Source: Bacteroidales bacterium KHT7 (GTDB taxonomy: Bacteria; Bacteroidota; Bacteroidia; Bacteroidales; Bacteroidaceae). From it: a stretch of DNA of 64,000 bases. The stretch spans positions 78,497 through 142,496 of the forward strand of contig FNBQ01000006.1 in NCBI GenBank assembly GCA_900102385.1, read 5' to 3'. The notes beneath the pieces are model-generated. The model saw nothing but the letters and a program-made list of their open reading frames with translations, did not search any database and had not been told where the DNA came from. This document shows positions 44,305-53,383 of this stretch, piece by piece. How positions within the stretch are numbered: position 1 is the stretch's first letter; every line of letters begins with the position of its first letter. The position numbers and the translations under genes are program-made.

Positions 44305-44538
44305 TTACGACAACTTGTTCCACAGCCAGAGTACGACTACCGCGCCCACAACGGCTGTGATAATCTCGCCGATGATTCCAGCACCTGCGTGTATTCCCAA
44401 GATGCCGAAGAGCCATCCGCCCACAGCACCGCCGACAATTCCAAGAAGAAGGTCTATGATACATCCCTTGCCCTCTCTGTTAGTCAGTTTGCAGGCGATA
44501 AAACCTGCAATGATTCCAATAATAATTCCTGCTATCAT
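44305..44538 (-). CDS. GlsB/YeaQ/YmgE family small membrane protein
   Basis: 77 residues with three Gly-rich hydrophobic helices (IIIGIIAGFIAC, IIDLLLGIVGGAVGGWLFGILG, IGEIITAVVGAVVVLWLW). This is the transglycosylase-associated-protein family, linked to stress responses in other bacteria. It sits in the inner membrane; mechanism unknown. A TATTTTTG -7 box on the minus strand lies at 44569-44576, with TTG at 44598-44600. Confidence 0.93.
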   Translation of the reverse strand: MIAGIIIGIIAGFIACKLTNREGKGCIIDLLLGIVGGAVGGWLFGILGIHAGAGIIGEIITAVVGAVVVLWLWNKLS

Positions 44539-44744
44539 AAGTAAAGTATTTTAAAATAAAGTTTTGCACAAAAATAGTATAATTTTCTTTATGACAGCAA
44601 AATATTAAAGTTAAAAAGAGTTATGATTATTTTTTTGAGAGGTAATGTTGTTAGAATGAAAGATAATATTGTGTGTAAATTTTGAAATAATGTGCTAATA
44701 TTAGGAAAAATATTTAATTTTACGATTTAAAATCCATTTCTAAT

Positions 44745-46079
44745 ATGAAGCATATTTTTATAGGTTTCCTAAGCCTTGTCTTTTTATTTGCTAAGCCTAT
44801 GTTTACTTTGGCGAAGGATGCTTATGCCGTGATGTCGCCCGACAGTACAACGCTTACTTTTTATTATGACTCAAAAAAAACTATGCGCAAGGGAACTGCT
44901 TATATGTTGGATGCCATAGATTCAATTCCTGCATGGACATCAAATAGCTGTTTGACTACCGTAACATTTGATAAGTCTTTTAAGTCGGCTCGTCCCACAT
45001 CGTGTGCATATTGGTTTGCTGGTCTTAGAAATCTAACAAAAATAGAAGGACTGAATAATCTTGACACTTCGGATGTTTGTGACATGAGATATATGTTCTT
45101 TCGGTGTTATCATCTGTCAGAGTTGAATTTGAAAGGCTTTAATACTTCTAATGTGAAGAATATGGACTGGATGTTTCGTGATTGTGTTGAACTGAAAGAA
45201 TTGGATTTGAGCAGTTTCGATACCAAGAATGTTACGAGAATGAGCAATATGTTTTTTGGTTGCCGTGGACTTACAACTCTTGATTTAAAAAGCTTCAATA
45301 CTTCGAGTGTTAAAAGCATGAATGGAATGTTTTCAGAATGTAAAAAACTTATAAGTTTGAATTTAAGTGGCTTTAATACCCTAAATGTAACAGACATGTA
45401 TTTTATGTTTTACCGTTGTTCAAGTCTGAAAAATCTTGATTTGGGTAGTTTAGATACTTCAAATGTAAAGAATATGGGGGCAATGTTCGCTGGATGTTGT
45501 GATTTATCCAGTCTTAATTTGAGTAGTTTCAATACATCAAATGTAAAGGATATGTCTGCCATGTTTGATGGGTGTTGTAGCTTGTCTAATCTTGATGTCA
45601 GTGGCTTTGATACTGCAAATGTTACAGATATGAGAAGGATGTTTTGTGGTTGTAGCAATCTTGAAAATCTTGATGTAAGCCACTTCTATACCTCTAAACT
45701 AAGGAGAATGAACTATATGTTTGAAAACTGTGCTTCTTTAACAAGTATAGATTTAGGTAGTTTTGATACTTCGGATGTATTTGACATGACGGGATTGTTT
45801 TCGGGATGCAAAAGTCTTACTATTCTGGATTTGAGTAACTTCAATACTGATAAATGTCATGAAAGGCATTGGATGCTCCGCGATTGCTGTAATTTGAAAT
45901 CTATCTATGTAAATCCTAAAAGTTGGAATTCTAATTTCTATGGTCAGGAAATGTTTAAAGGTTGTGAAAAACTCGTTGGTGAAAATGGAACAAAATACAA
46001 TCCGAAAATGGTCGGCGTGGAATATGCTCGCATCGACGGTGGTAAAGATAATCCCGGTTATCTTACGGCGAAAGAATAA
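44745..46079 (+). CDS. BspA-like DUF285 leucine-rich repeat surface protein
   Basis: 444 residues with a signal peptide (about 1-23). From about residue 95 to 390 there are about 12 tandem repeats of 24 residues of the type L.SLNLSSFNTSNVKDMSAMF.GC (DUF285 repeats, found in surface proteins of Bacteroidota and mycoplasmas). The C-terminus ends YARIDGGKDNPGYLTAKE. Such proteins may bind host or surface ligands; the ligand is not known. A clear TAnnTTTG promoter was not found upstream, where the 44.54-44.74 kb gap is very A+T-rich. Confidence 0.9.
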   Translation: MKHIFIGFLSLVFLFAKPMFTLAKDAYAVMSPDSTTLTFYYDSKKTMRKGTAYMLDAIDSIPAWTSNSCLTTVTFDKSFKSARPTSCAYWFAGLRNLTKIEGLNNLDTSDVCDMRYMFFRCYHLSELNLKGFNTSNVKNMDWMFRDCVELKELDLSSFDTKNVTRMSNMFFGCRGLTTLDLKSFNTSSVKSMNGMFSECKKLISLNLSGFNTLNVTDMYFMFYRCSSLKNLDLGSLDTSNVKNMGAMFAGCCDLSSLNLSSFNTSNVKDMSAMFDGCCSLSNLDVSGFDTANVTDMRRMFCGCSNLENLDVSHFYTSKLRRMNYMFENCASLTSIDLGSFDTSDVFDMTGLFSGCKSLTILDLSNFNTDKCHERHWMLRDCCNLKSIYVNPKSWNSNFYGQEMFKGCEKLVGENGTKYNPKMVGVEYARIDGGKDNPGYLTAKE

Positions 46080-46127
46080 AATGATGATGTTATAAGTAAT
46101 CTGATTAAAATTTGTGACTGAAAAAAT

Positions 46128-46170
46128 AACCATCCATTTCAAGAAAACATATTTTTGAAATGGATGGTTT
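46128..46170. terminator. Bidirectional terminator between the DUF285 gene and the PurF-like gene
   Basis: Arms AACCATCCATTTCA (46128-46141) and TGAAATGGATGGTT (46156-46169) enclose a 14-nt loop. It serves both convergent genes. Confidence 0.8.
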
Positions 46171-46180
46171 GGTATGTTTT

Positions 46181-47617
46181 TTACTCATTATCCAGATTTA
46201 CCTCTTCGAGGGTGTACTGGCTGCTGCCGTCGAAGCAATGCGTACAGACTTGGCATTTCGGCAATCCGATGGCGGCGATAAGGTCCTCGAGTTTTGTGAA
46301 CTTGAGTGATGACAAGCCGAAACGCTCGCGTATGATGTCTACCATCTTCTTGTACTCAGGCGAGTCGGTTGTGGCGTATGCCTCAAGATTCTTGTTGCCG
46401 TCGCCCTCAAGTTCGGCAATGATGCGGCGCGTAATCAGTTCCATGTCGCTCTTTGACGATGTGAAGTTGATGAACGGACAGCCGTAAACCAGCGGAGGGC
46501 AGGCTATGCGCATGTGAACCTCCTTTGCTCCAGCCTCGAACAGGCAAGCCGTGTTGTCGCGCAACTGAGTGCCTCGTACGATAGAGTCGTCGCAGAAAAG
46601 AACCTTCTTGTTCTTTAGTATGGCTGTGTTCTGAATAAGCTTCATTTTGGCAACAAGGTTACGCATCTCCTGATTGGCTGGAGTAAATGAGCGAGGCCAT
46701 GTTGGAGTGTATTTCGATATGGCGCGCTGGTAAGGCACACCGTGGCCGGCAGAATATCCTATTGCCATACCAACGCCCGAGTCTGGAATTCCGCAGGCAC
46801 AGTCGACCTGAGTCTTGTCTTCCTTGCCCATGGCATATCCGCAGGCGTTGCGAACCTCTTCGGTGTTTCTACCCTCATAGTCTGAAGTAGGGAATCCGTA
46901 GTAAACCCACAGGAACGAGCAAATCTGCATCTTCTTGTTAGGCTTGCGAAGTTGTTCCATGCGGTCGCTGTGCAGTTTCACGATCTCGCCCGGACCGAGG
47001 AACTTCTCAATCTCGTAGCCAAGGTTTGGGAATGATGTCGATTCTGAAGTGGCAGCGTATGCGCCGTCCTTCTTACCGATTACGATAGGCGTTCTTCCCC
47101 ACGAGTCGCGTGCGGCTATGATGCCGTCTTCGGTCAGCAGAAGCATGGTGCAAGAGCCCTTAACCTCGCGGAACACGTTCTCTATACCCTCAACAAAGTC
47201 CTTGCCCTTGATGATGAGCAGAGCCACAAGTTCGGTAGGGTTAATCTTTCCCGAACTGAACTCAGAAAGGTGCATGTTCTCCTTCAGTAGTTTTGAAGCA
47301 ATCTCGTCGAGGTTGTTGATTTTGGCAACCGTGCAGATGGCAAAGCGTCCCAAGTGCGAGTTGAAGAGCAGAGGCTGTGCGTCGGTATCGCTAATTATTC
47401 CGATGCCCGAGTTGCCTTCGAAATCCTTCAGTTCGCCCTCGAACTTTGTTCTGAAATAAGAACTTTCCAGATTGTGGATTGAGCGTTTAAAACCTTTGGT
47501 CTGACTATAGGTCGCCATACCGCCGCGGCGAGTACCTAAATGTGAGTTGTAGTCGGTGCCGTAGAAAACATCAGTTATACACTCGGATGTTGACACCGTG
47601 CCGAAAAAACCAGCCAT
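46181..47617 (-). CDS. Amidophosphoribosyltransferase-like protein without the catalytic N-terminal Cys
   Basis: 478 residues. The N-terminal class II glutamine amidotransferase domain and the C-terminal phosphoribosyltransferase domain (PRPP loop VLFCDDSIVRGTQ, near 345) are those of PurF, which makes phosphoribosylamine in purine synthesis. But the mature N-terminus is MAGFFGT where PurF has MCGI(V/F)G, so the nucleophilic Cys2 that hydrolyses glutamine is Ala. From memory of the family, a shorter PurF paralogue without this Cys is widespread in Bacteroidales beside an authentic PurF. It may use free ammonia or have another role. Several Cys residues near the C-terminus (KCQVCTHC) could bind metal. 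A normal start further upstream was not found. Confidence 0.88.
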   Translation of the reverse strand: MAGFFGTVSTSECITDVFYGTDYNSHLGTRRGGMATYSQTKGFKRSIHNLESSYFRTKFEGELKDFEGNSGIGIISDTDAQPLLFNSHLGRFAICTVAKINNLDEIASKLLKENMHLSEFSSGKINPTELVALLIIKGKDFVEGIENVFREVKGSCTMLLLTEDGIIAARDSWGRTPIVIGKKDGAYAATSESTSFPNLGYEIEKFLGPGEIVKLHSDRMEQLRKPNKKMQICSFLWVYYGFPTSDYEGRNTEEVRNACGYAMGKEDKTQVDCACGIPDSGVGMAIGYSAGHGVPYQRAISKYTPTWPRSFTPANQEMRNLVAKMKLIQNTAILKNKKVLFCDDSIVRGTQLRDNTACLFEAGAKEVHMRIACPPLVYGCPFINFTSSKSDMELITRRIIAELEGDGNKNLEAYATTDSPEYKKMVDIIRERFGLSSLKFTKLEDLIAAIGLPKCQVCTHCFDGSSQYTLEEVNLDNE

Positions 47618-47664
47618 TGTTGTTTGTCTATTTTGTTGTTAGAATTAAATGTTGCTAAAAAATA

Positions 47665-47697
47665 AGAAAGTCCCGAACATCGCAAAGCGAGGGGACT
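47665..47697 (-). terminator. Probable terminator after the SDR gene
   Basis: Arms AGTCCC...GGGGACT with inner TCGC/GCGA. On the minus strand it is followed by TTCTTATTTTTT. It overlaps the leader of the purF-like gene. Confidence 0.5.
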
Positions 47698-47713
47698 CTA
47701 TATCAGGAAGATG

Positions 47714-48493
47714 CTAATACATCATTCCAATTACTCTGTTAGCCAATGTTGCAGGCAGAATCTTGTTAAGCATCACAAACAGATGGTATTGCAAGCCTAC
47801 TGTGCTGAATATGCACGGACTGCCCTGCGATGCCAGCGCAAGAAGTTTCTTTGCCATGCGCTCGGGCGTGATGCCGTTCTGCTCGTCGTGCTCCATTGTC
47901 TTTACTGCCTTGCTCATGTGTGTGTACACGTCGCTGCCGGCGTTGCTCTTTGTGCGCGAGCCTGTGAAGCCCGTCTTTACGTCGCCCGGAAGCAGGCAGC
48001 ACACCTTTATGCCAAATTCGCGCACCTCGTTGCGCATAGCCATAGCCATAGCGTTTATTGCCGATTTAGATGCCGAGTAGAATGCCTGATATGGTATTGG
48101 GAATGTGGCAGCAAGACTGCTTACAAAGATTATCTTTCCGTCGTGCTCGTTGCGCATGTATGGCAGCACCGCTTGTGCTATGTTTACTGCGCCGAAGAAG
48201 TTAACGTCGAACTGACGCTTGGCCTCGTTTATGTCGGTAAACTCTATCGCGCCCGAGATGCCCATTCCGGCGTTGCTTATCAGCACGTCAATCTTTCCGG
48301 CTTTGGTTGCCACCTTTGCCGCGGCGTTACGGCAGTCGTCGGGACTGGTAACGTCACAGTCAATGTGAGTTACTCCTGCGCGGTCTTCGCCGTGTCTCGA
48401 CAGCTCGTAAACCTTGTATCCTTTAGCCGCAAAAAGGTCGGCAGCAGCCTGTCCGATGCCCGAACTTCCGCCTGTGATAATCAATGTTCTCAT
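47714..48493 (-). CDS. Short-chain dehydrogenase/reductase (SDR)
   Basis: 259 residues. The NAD(P)-binding motif TGGSSGIG lies at 7-14, NAG near 74, Ser126 and the catalytic YSASK with Tyr139 and Lys143. The C-terminus has a hydrophobic stretch (VGLQYHLFVMLNKILPATLANRVIGM). A classical SDR oxidoreductase; substrate unknown. The -7 box (minus TATTTTTG, 48502-48509) lies only 9 bp before the start codon. Confidence 0.9.
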   Translation of the reverse strand: MRTLIITGGSSGIGQAAADLFAAKGYKVYELSRHGEDRAGVTHIDCDVTSPDDCRNAAAKVATKAGKIDVLISNAGMGISGAIEFTDINEAKRQFDVNFFGAVNIAQAVLPYMRNEHDGKIIFVSSLAATFPIPYQAFYSASKSAINAMAMAMRNEVREFGIKVCCLLPGDVKTGFTGSRTKSNAGSDVYTHMSKAVKTMEHDEQNGITPERMAKKLLALASQGSPCIFSTVGLQYHLFVMLNKILPATLANRVIGMMY

Positions 48494-48509
48494 ACAAGGC
48501 GCAAAAATA

Positions 48510-48547
48510 CAAAAAAATCCCCTCCAACAAAAGAGTTGGAAGGGATA
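48510..48547 (-). terminator. Terminator after fba, overlapping the SDR promoter
   Basis: Arms ATCCCCTCCAAC and GTTGGAAGGGAT. On the minus strand it is followed by seven T (48511-48517). It sits between fba and the SDR gene, in the same bases that would hold the SDR -33 element. Confidence 0.8.
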
Positions 48548-48569
48548 AATATCTATTTAGCAAATCAAA

Positions 48570-49568
48570 TTATAGCTTGTTGTCAGAACCAAGTACCTCA
48601 ACAATCTTGTGGATGTACATCTTCTTCATGTTCTCACGTGCAGGCTTCAAGTACTGACGTGGATCGAAGTGGCTCGGATTCTCAGCCAAGTGCTTGCGGA
48701 TAGCAGCAGTCATAGCAAGACGAGAGTCAGAGTCGATGTTAATCTTGCAAACAGCGCTCTTAGAAGCCTCGCGAAGCTGCTCCTCTGGAATACCTACAGC
48801 ATCAGGAAGCTTGCCGCCGAATGCGTTGATAGTGTCAACCTCGTCCTGAGGAACTGAAGAAGAACCGTGAAGAACGATAGGGAATCCAGGAAGTTTCTCC
48901 TCAATCTGGTGAAGAATGTCGAATGCCAATGGAGGAGGAACGAGCTTGCCTGTCTTAGGGTCGCGAGTACACTGCTCTGGAGTGAACTTGTATGCACCGT
49001 GTGAAGTACCGATAGAGATAGCCAATGAATCGCAGCCTGAACGAGTTGAGAAGTCGATAACCTCTTCTGGCTTAGTGTAGTGTGATACTGCTGAAGAAAC
49101 CTCGTCCTCAACGCCGGCAAGTACACCAAGCTCAGCCTCTACTGTTACATCGAACTTGTGAGCATACTCAACAACCTTCTTTGTAAGTGCGATGTTCTCC
49201 TCGTATGGAAGAGATGAACCGTCGATCATAACTGAAGAGAAACCGTTGTCGATACACTCCTTGCAGATCTCGAATGAATCACCGTGATCGAGATGAAGAA
49301 CGATTTCTGGCTTCTCACAACCCAACTCCTTAGCATACTCAACAGCACCCTGAGCCATGTAGCGTAGGATAGTACCGTTAGCGTAGTTACGAGCACCCTT
49401 AGAAACCTGCATGATGACAGGTGACTTTGTTTCTACAGCAGCCTGTACGATAGCCTGCATCTGCTCCATTGTGTTGAAATTGAACGCTGGGATAGCATAG
49501 CCACCAGCAACTGCCTTCTTAAACATCTCGCGAGTGTTTACAAGACCCAGTTCTTTGTAATTAACCAT
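48570..49568 (-). CDS. fba: Fructose-bisphosphate aldolase, class II
   Basis: 332 residues. The zinc-dependent TIM-barrel shows HLDHGDSFE (His/Asp near 93-96), SSVMIDGSSLPYEENI, EAELGVLAGVEDE and LHGSSSVPQDEVDT. It splits fructose-1,6-bisphosphate to the two triose phosphates in glycolysis and works in reverse for gluconeogenesis. Upstream are two TATATTTG -7-type boxes on the minus strand (49628-49635 and 49643-49650). Confidence 0.96.
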   Translation of the reverse strand: MVNYKELGLVNTREMFKKAVAGGYAIPAFNFNTMEQMQAIVQAAVETKSPVIMQVSKGARNYANGTILRYMAQGAVEYAKELGCEKPEIVLHLDHGDSFEICKECIDNGFSSVMIDGSSLPYEENIALTKKVVEYAHKFDVTVEAELGVLAGVEDEVSSAVSHYTKPEEVIDFSTRSGCDSLAISIGTSHGAYKFTPEQCTRDPKTGKLVPPPLAFDILHQIEEKLPGFPIVLHGSSSVPQDEVDTINAFGGKLPDAVGIPEEQLREASKSAVCKINIDSDSRLAMTAAIRKHLAENPSHFDPRQYLKPARENMKKMYIHKIVEVLGSDNKL

Positions 49569-49848
49569 GATATTGTATTGTTATAAATTGTTAAAAAATC
49601 TTTCGTTTTTTTGCCATAGCGGCATTGCAAATATAATTATTACAAATATATAAATCTACAAAAATATCTCAAAAAATATACTCGTCAGCATCATTTTTGC
49701 TGAAATCCGGACATTTCGTGCGCTTTTTGCTATTGGTTTGAAATGCGGAGTTGGCATGGTAACGCACACGAGATTGTAGTTTGTACAATAAGTAACTTGC
49801 TTCTTGGCGAAAATGGGGTGGGGTATATAAATAATGTGTTCAATTCAG

Positions 49849-49893
49849 AATTGACAATTCACAATTCACAATTCACAATTGACAATGGACAAT
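49849..49893. repeat. Low-complexity AATTGACAATTCACAATTC tract
   Basis: Tandem near-copies of GAATTGACAATTCACAATTC-like units upstream of rpmE2. Similar tracts lie at 32.23-32.34 kb and 63.77-63.87 kb, so this is a dispersed intergenic family. The rest of 49569-50123 holds the fba and rpmE2 promoters and no gene. Confidence 0.7.
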
Positions 49894-50007
49894 TGATTTT
49901 CTTTGCTGATGTCCGTGAAATGTATGTGCTTGAACATGTGTATTGTTGTTTTTATGATTGCGTACATATATAAAGGTGGCTATATTGCTAAAAAACAATG
50001 TCAAAAG

Positions 50008-50039
50008 TTTGGCGGTTTGTTTAGAATGCACTATCTTTG
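50008..50039 (+). promoter_or_regulatory. Promoter of rpmE2
   Basis: TTTG at 50008-50011 and TATCTTTG at 50032-50039 (20 bp), a near-perfect Bacteroidota promoter. The transcript would have an untranslated leader of about 80 nt. Confidence 0.75.
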
Positions 50040-50123
50040 CACCCTGTTAAAGTGACCATTACACACTTGTTGTTACCAAACAATAAAGTTAATAGAATAT
50101 AAAAACAAAAAATATAAAGAAAA

Positions 50124-50375
50124 ATGAAAGAAGGTCTTCATCCAGAAAATTATCGTCCTGTAGTATTCAAGGATATGTCAAACGGCGATATGTTCCTTTC
50201 ACGCTCAACTGTTAAGACAACTGAGACTGTTGAGTTCGAGGGCGAAACTTACCCAGTGTACAAGTTGGAAATCTCAAGCACATCTCACCCATTCTACACA
50301 GGTAAGAGCAAGCTTGTTGATACAGCTGGTCGTGTTGATAAGTTCATGAGCCGTTACGGTAAGGTTAAGAAGTAA
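50124..50375 (+). CDS. rpmE2: Ribosomal protein bL31, type B (no zinc cysteines)
   Basis: 83 residues: [30 protein letters not shown] ... [24 protein letters not shown], the bL31 pattern. The CxxC pairs of the zinc form are absent, so this is the zinc-independent type B protein, which in other bacteria replaces the zinc form under zinc starvation. It may be the only L31 of this organism. Confidence 0.95.
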   Translation: MKEGLHPENYRPVVFKDMSNGDMFLSRSTVKTTETVEFEGETYPVYKLEISSTSHPFYTGKSKLVDTAGRVDKFMSRYGKVKK

Positions 50376-50392
50376 TTCCTGCTTATTAGCAT

Positions 50393-50430
50393 AATAAAGC
50401 CTCTCTTTTTCAAGGGAGGCTTTATTGTTT
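50393..50430 (+). terminator. Terminator after rpmE2
   Basis: Arms AATAAAGCCTC and GAGGCTTTATT followed by TGTTTTTAT. Confidence 0.8.
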
Positions 50431-50634
50431 TTATATTTGTCTTAGTTTTTCTTCCAGAATCTTCTTGAACGATTCTTTCTTTTCTTCGTGTGTGGTGGCA
50501 TCGGCTTCTTCCTGACTGAGCCATTGCTCAAAGGCTTCGAGAGCCTTCATGCGTGCCATGCTCTTGCCGGCGCGCATTCCGCTGCCGTATTGCGTGTGTG
50601 GCAGCAGACTTCGGTTAAAGTTTCCGTCGCTCAT
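50431..50634 (-). CDS. Small conserved hypothetical protein
   Basis: 67 residues: MSDGNFNRSLLPHTQYGSGMRAGKSMARMK, then a charged helical tail. Not a known domain. It lies 5 bp after the DUF3256 gene on the same strand, which suggests co-transcription. The N-terminal NRSLLPHTQYGSGMR looks like a conserved block, so the gene is probably real. Confidence 0.6.
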   Translation of the reverse strand: MSDGNFNRSLLPHTQYGSGMRAGKSMARMKALEAFEQWLSQEEADATTHEEKKESFKKILEEKLRQI

Positions 50635-50639
50635 GTGTT

Positions 50640-51281
50640 TCAGTTTTTTTTAAGAAATGCGTTGTTTCTCCAGTTGTATGTCAGCGGATTTTTTACGAAT
50701 GGCGACACCTCGTTGCGGTCGTCGCGGTTCATCTCGCCTATGTTAAGTGTGAAGGCAAGGTTCCCGTCGTTGTCGAAGGCGGCTGACTGTAGGAAGATGT
50801 CTATTTTCTCGGTCAGACGGTCGTACTTCTCTTCGCTGATGGTGTCGGGACGCTGTGCCATGTATTCGCTCAGTTTTGGCAAGGTGATGTATTTGTCGCG
50901 CTTCAGTTCTTGCTTCCAGTCGGAAGTGAAGAAGTGGATGTTGCTGAACTGCTTTAGCGAGTCGCCCAGAGTGCGAATCATGCAGATTATCTTAGTGCTG
51001 TCGTTTACAGGCAGAAGTTTCATCTCCAGAGTGTAGCCCTTAGACAGTTTCATCTGCGTGTAGTCGTCGGTCAGTCTGGTCATCTCGCATTGGTTGTCCA
51101 AGCGGTTCTTTACGATGGCGCGCATCTTGCTGTCTATAAAGTCAATGCAGTCGGCCTTGTTCACCTTTGTAAGGTAAGGCATCACGCTGTCGGGCATGGC
51201 AACAAAGACGTCGCGCATTTTCTGAGCATATCCGGTCTGAACCATGAGGCAGAGTAGTGCCATTATAATGTTTTTCTTCAT
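50640..51281 (-). CDS. DUF3256 family secreted protein
   Basis: 213 residues with a signal peptide (MKKNIIMALLCLMVQTGYAQ). The pattern MRDVFVAMPDSVMPYLTKVNKADCIDFIDSKM matches DUF3256, found in Bacteroidales. Function unknown; probably periplasmic or on the outer membrane. Confidence 0.85.
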   Translation of the reverse strand: MKKNIIMALLCLMVQTGYAQKMRDVFVAMPDSVMPYLTKVNKADCIDFIDSKMRAIVKNRLDNQCEMTRLTDDYTQMKLSKGYTLEMKLLPVNDSTKIICMIRTLGDSLKQFSNIHFFTSDWKQELKRDKYITLPKLSEYMAQRPDTISEEKYDRLTEKIDIFLQSAAFDNDGNLAFTLNIGEMNRDDRNEVSPFVKNPLTYNWRNNAFLKKN

Positions 51282-51350
51282 TTTTTTCGGTTTTGATTTT
51301 GCAAATATAACACTTGTCTGCGTATTATGTGCATTTGTAGTGCCATTTTG

Positions 51351-52271
51351 TTAGCGCGTGCCCAGATACAGGAACACCATTCCCAGAAGCACGAGGAAGA
51401 GGTCGAGAGCCTTGCTCTTTCTGTTCTTTTCGTGAAAGACGAGTGCTCCGAAGAAGAACGAAACGATTACGCTTCCGCGGCGAACCATGCTCACGATGCT
51501 AATCATAGCTCCGTCGAGGCTGAGGCTGTAGAAGTACACAAAGTCGGCCGCGCTCAGGAAAAGCGAGATGAGGATGATGCACCAGTCCCAGTGGAATGGG
51601 GTAGTGCTCTTGCGCTTAGGATACCACAGCAACAGCATCATCGCTCCCATCATGAAGAACTGGTAGATGTTGTAGTAACTCTGTACCGCCATCTTGTTCA
51701 GTCCCACACCACCGTTTTGTGGTGCAGCCATCAGATACTTGTCGTACAGACCGCTTATTGCTCCGAGGACGCTTGCCAGCACCACGAACAGAATCCATTT
51801 GTCGTGCTTGAAGTCGATGCCTTCCTTCTTTCCGCTTCGGCTAAGCATGAAGAACGATACCACGGCGAGAGCCACGCCAATCCATTGGTATATGTTCAGC
51901 CTCTCGCCAAATACCAGCAGCGCGCCCACGAGCACCATCACAGGGCGCGTGGCGTTTATAGGGCCTACGATAGTAAGCGGCAGGTGTTTCATTCCGAAGT
52001 AGCCGAAAATCCACGAAGCCAGAACGATGAACGATTTTAGCAGAATGTATTTGTGAACGTCCCATCCGCCGTCGGTCTGAACATAGAAGGTGGAGCAGTC
52101 GCAGATGCTTCCATTTGCAGATGCTATTATAAAAGGTATAAATACGAGGCTCGAAAAGAGCGTGTTCAGAAACAGAACGGGTATCACCGCGTTATCCTTC
52201 AGCGATTTTTTCTTGAACACATCATAGAATCCCAGCAGAGCAGCCGAGAGAAAAGCAAATAATAACCACAT
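51351..52271 (-). CDS. EamA/DMT-family transporter
   Basis: 306 residues with about ten transmembrane helices in two EamA halves (MWLLFAFLSAALLGFYDVFKK at the start, GPINATRPVMVLVGALLVFGERLN near 100). A probable inner-membrane metabolite or drug exporter of the drug/metabolite transporter superfamily. Substrate unknown. It lies 13 bp before truA's stop on the same strand, so the two are likely co-transcribed. Confidence 0.88.
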   Translation of the reverse strand: MWLLFAFLSAALLGFYDVFKKKSLKDNAVIPVLFLNTLFSSLVFIPFIIASANGSICDCSTFYVQTDGGWDVHKYILLKSFIVLASWIFGYFGMKHLPLTIVGPINATRPVMVLVGALLVFGERLNIYQWIGVALAVVSFFMLSRSGKKEGIDFKHDKWILFVVLASVLGAISGLYDKYLMAAPQNGGVGLNKMAVQSYYNIYQFFMMGAMMLLLWYPKRKSTTPFHWDWCIILISLFLSAADFVYFYSLSLDGAMISIVSMVRRGSVIVSFFFGALVFHEKNRKSKALDLFLVLLGMVFLYLGTR

Positions 52272-52284
52272 TGTATTGAAAATG

Positions 52285-53040
52285 TTAATTTACGAATATG
52301 TCTTCGGGATATTCAATGTCTACCAGAAACAGGGCGTGTCCGGGTGCGCTGCTTCCAGCCATGCAACGGTCCTTGCCCTCGACTATGCGTCTGAATCCTT
52401 GCTCGTCGAGCTTTCCTGCGCCCACATCGAGTAGAGTGCCCACGATGGCGCGCACCATGTTGCGCAAGAATCTGTCAGCCTTGATTGTAAAGACCCATCT
52501 GCCGTCGTCGAGCGGAGTCCATTCTGCCTGCATAATCTTACAGATGTTAGTCTTGGCATCGGTATGCAGTTTGCTGAAGCTCGTAAAGTCGTTGTACTCG
52601 AACAGAATCTTAGCCACGCTGTTCATCTTGTCAAAGTCGGGTGTCTTGCCGAAGATACGCGCCGTATAGTTGCGGTTGAACAGTTCCTTGCTTGTTGTGA
52701 CGTAATATTTGTAGGTGCGCGATGTGGCGTCGAAACGTGCGTGCGCATCGGGCTTTACCTCCCTTACGCTGTATATGGTTATGTCGGGCGGCAGGATACG
52801 GTTCAGTTTGTCTTTCAGCCAGTTGAGGTCGAGTTTCTGCTCGCAGTCGAAGTGTGCTACCATCAGCGCGGCGTGAACTCCGGCGTCGGTTCGTCCTGCT
52901 CCCACGACCTGAGTGTCGGTGCGCAGAATGGTTGTCAGAGCCTTCATAAGCGTTTCCTGCACGCTTATTCCGTTTGGCTGAATCTGCCATCCGTGATAGG
53001 CAGCCCCGTCGTATCCTAAATAGATGAAATATCTTTGCAT
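52285..53040 (-). CDS. truA: tRNA pseudouridine synthase A
   Basis: 251 residues from ATG 53040; a TTG 12 bp upstream is in frame but less likely. [21 protein letters not shown] starts the family, GRTDAGVHA gives the catalytic Asp52, and [17 protein letters not shown] is the C-terminal signature. It converts uridines 38-40 of the tRNA anticodon stem. A minus-strand TAATTTTG box at 53050-53057 and TTG at 53070-53072 form a plausible promoter. Confidence 0.94.
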   Translation of the reverse strand: MQRYFIYLGYDGAAYHGWQIQPNGISVQETLMKALTTILRTDTQVVGAGRTDAGVHAALMVAHFDCEQKLDLNWLKDKLNRILPPDITIYSVREVKPDAHARFDATSRTYKYYVTTSKELFNRNYTARIFGKTPDFDKMNSVAKILFEYNDFTSFSKLHTDAKTNICKIMQAEWTPLDDGRWVFTIKADRFLRNMVRAIVGTLLDVGAGKLDEQGFRRIVEGKDRCMAGSSAPGHALFLVDIEYPEDIFVN

Positions 53041-53383
53041 AATCGGCTGCAAAATTACAAAAAATATTTCAAACTGTTATAGCCAGATAAATCAATACGC
53101 CGCCATCGCCTTTGTTGCGAAAATTCTCTTTCTGTTTCCGTCGTTTCGTATGTGGTTTTGTTCGGGATTCCTTCGGGATGCGTTCGGGACGGCTGAGTGA
53201 GTGCGACGAGAAAATAGTAAACGAAAAAGCAATTTTTTATCCGGGAATATTCGTATATTTGCCACGGTGAAACAATAATTTGAAAAACAAGTTTAAGACC
53301 GTGGAAGTTTAAACGATTATTCGTTTATTATGACGGGGATTATTGAGCTTGATATTTATTCCATAAGCCATAAGCTAATAAAC

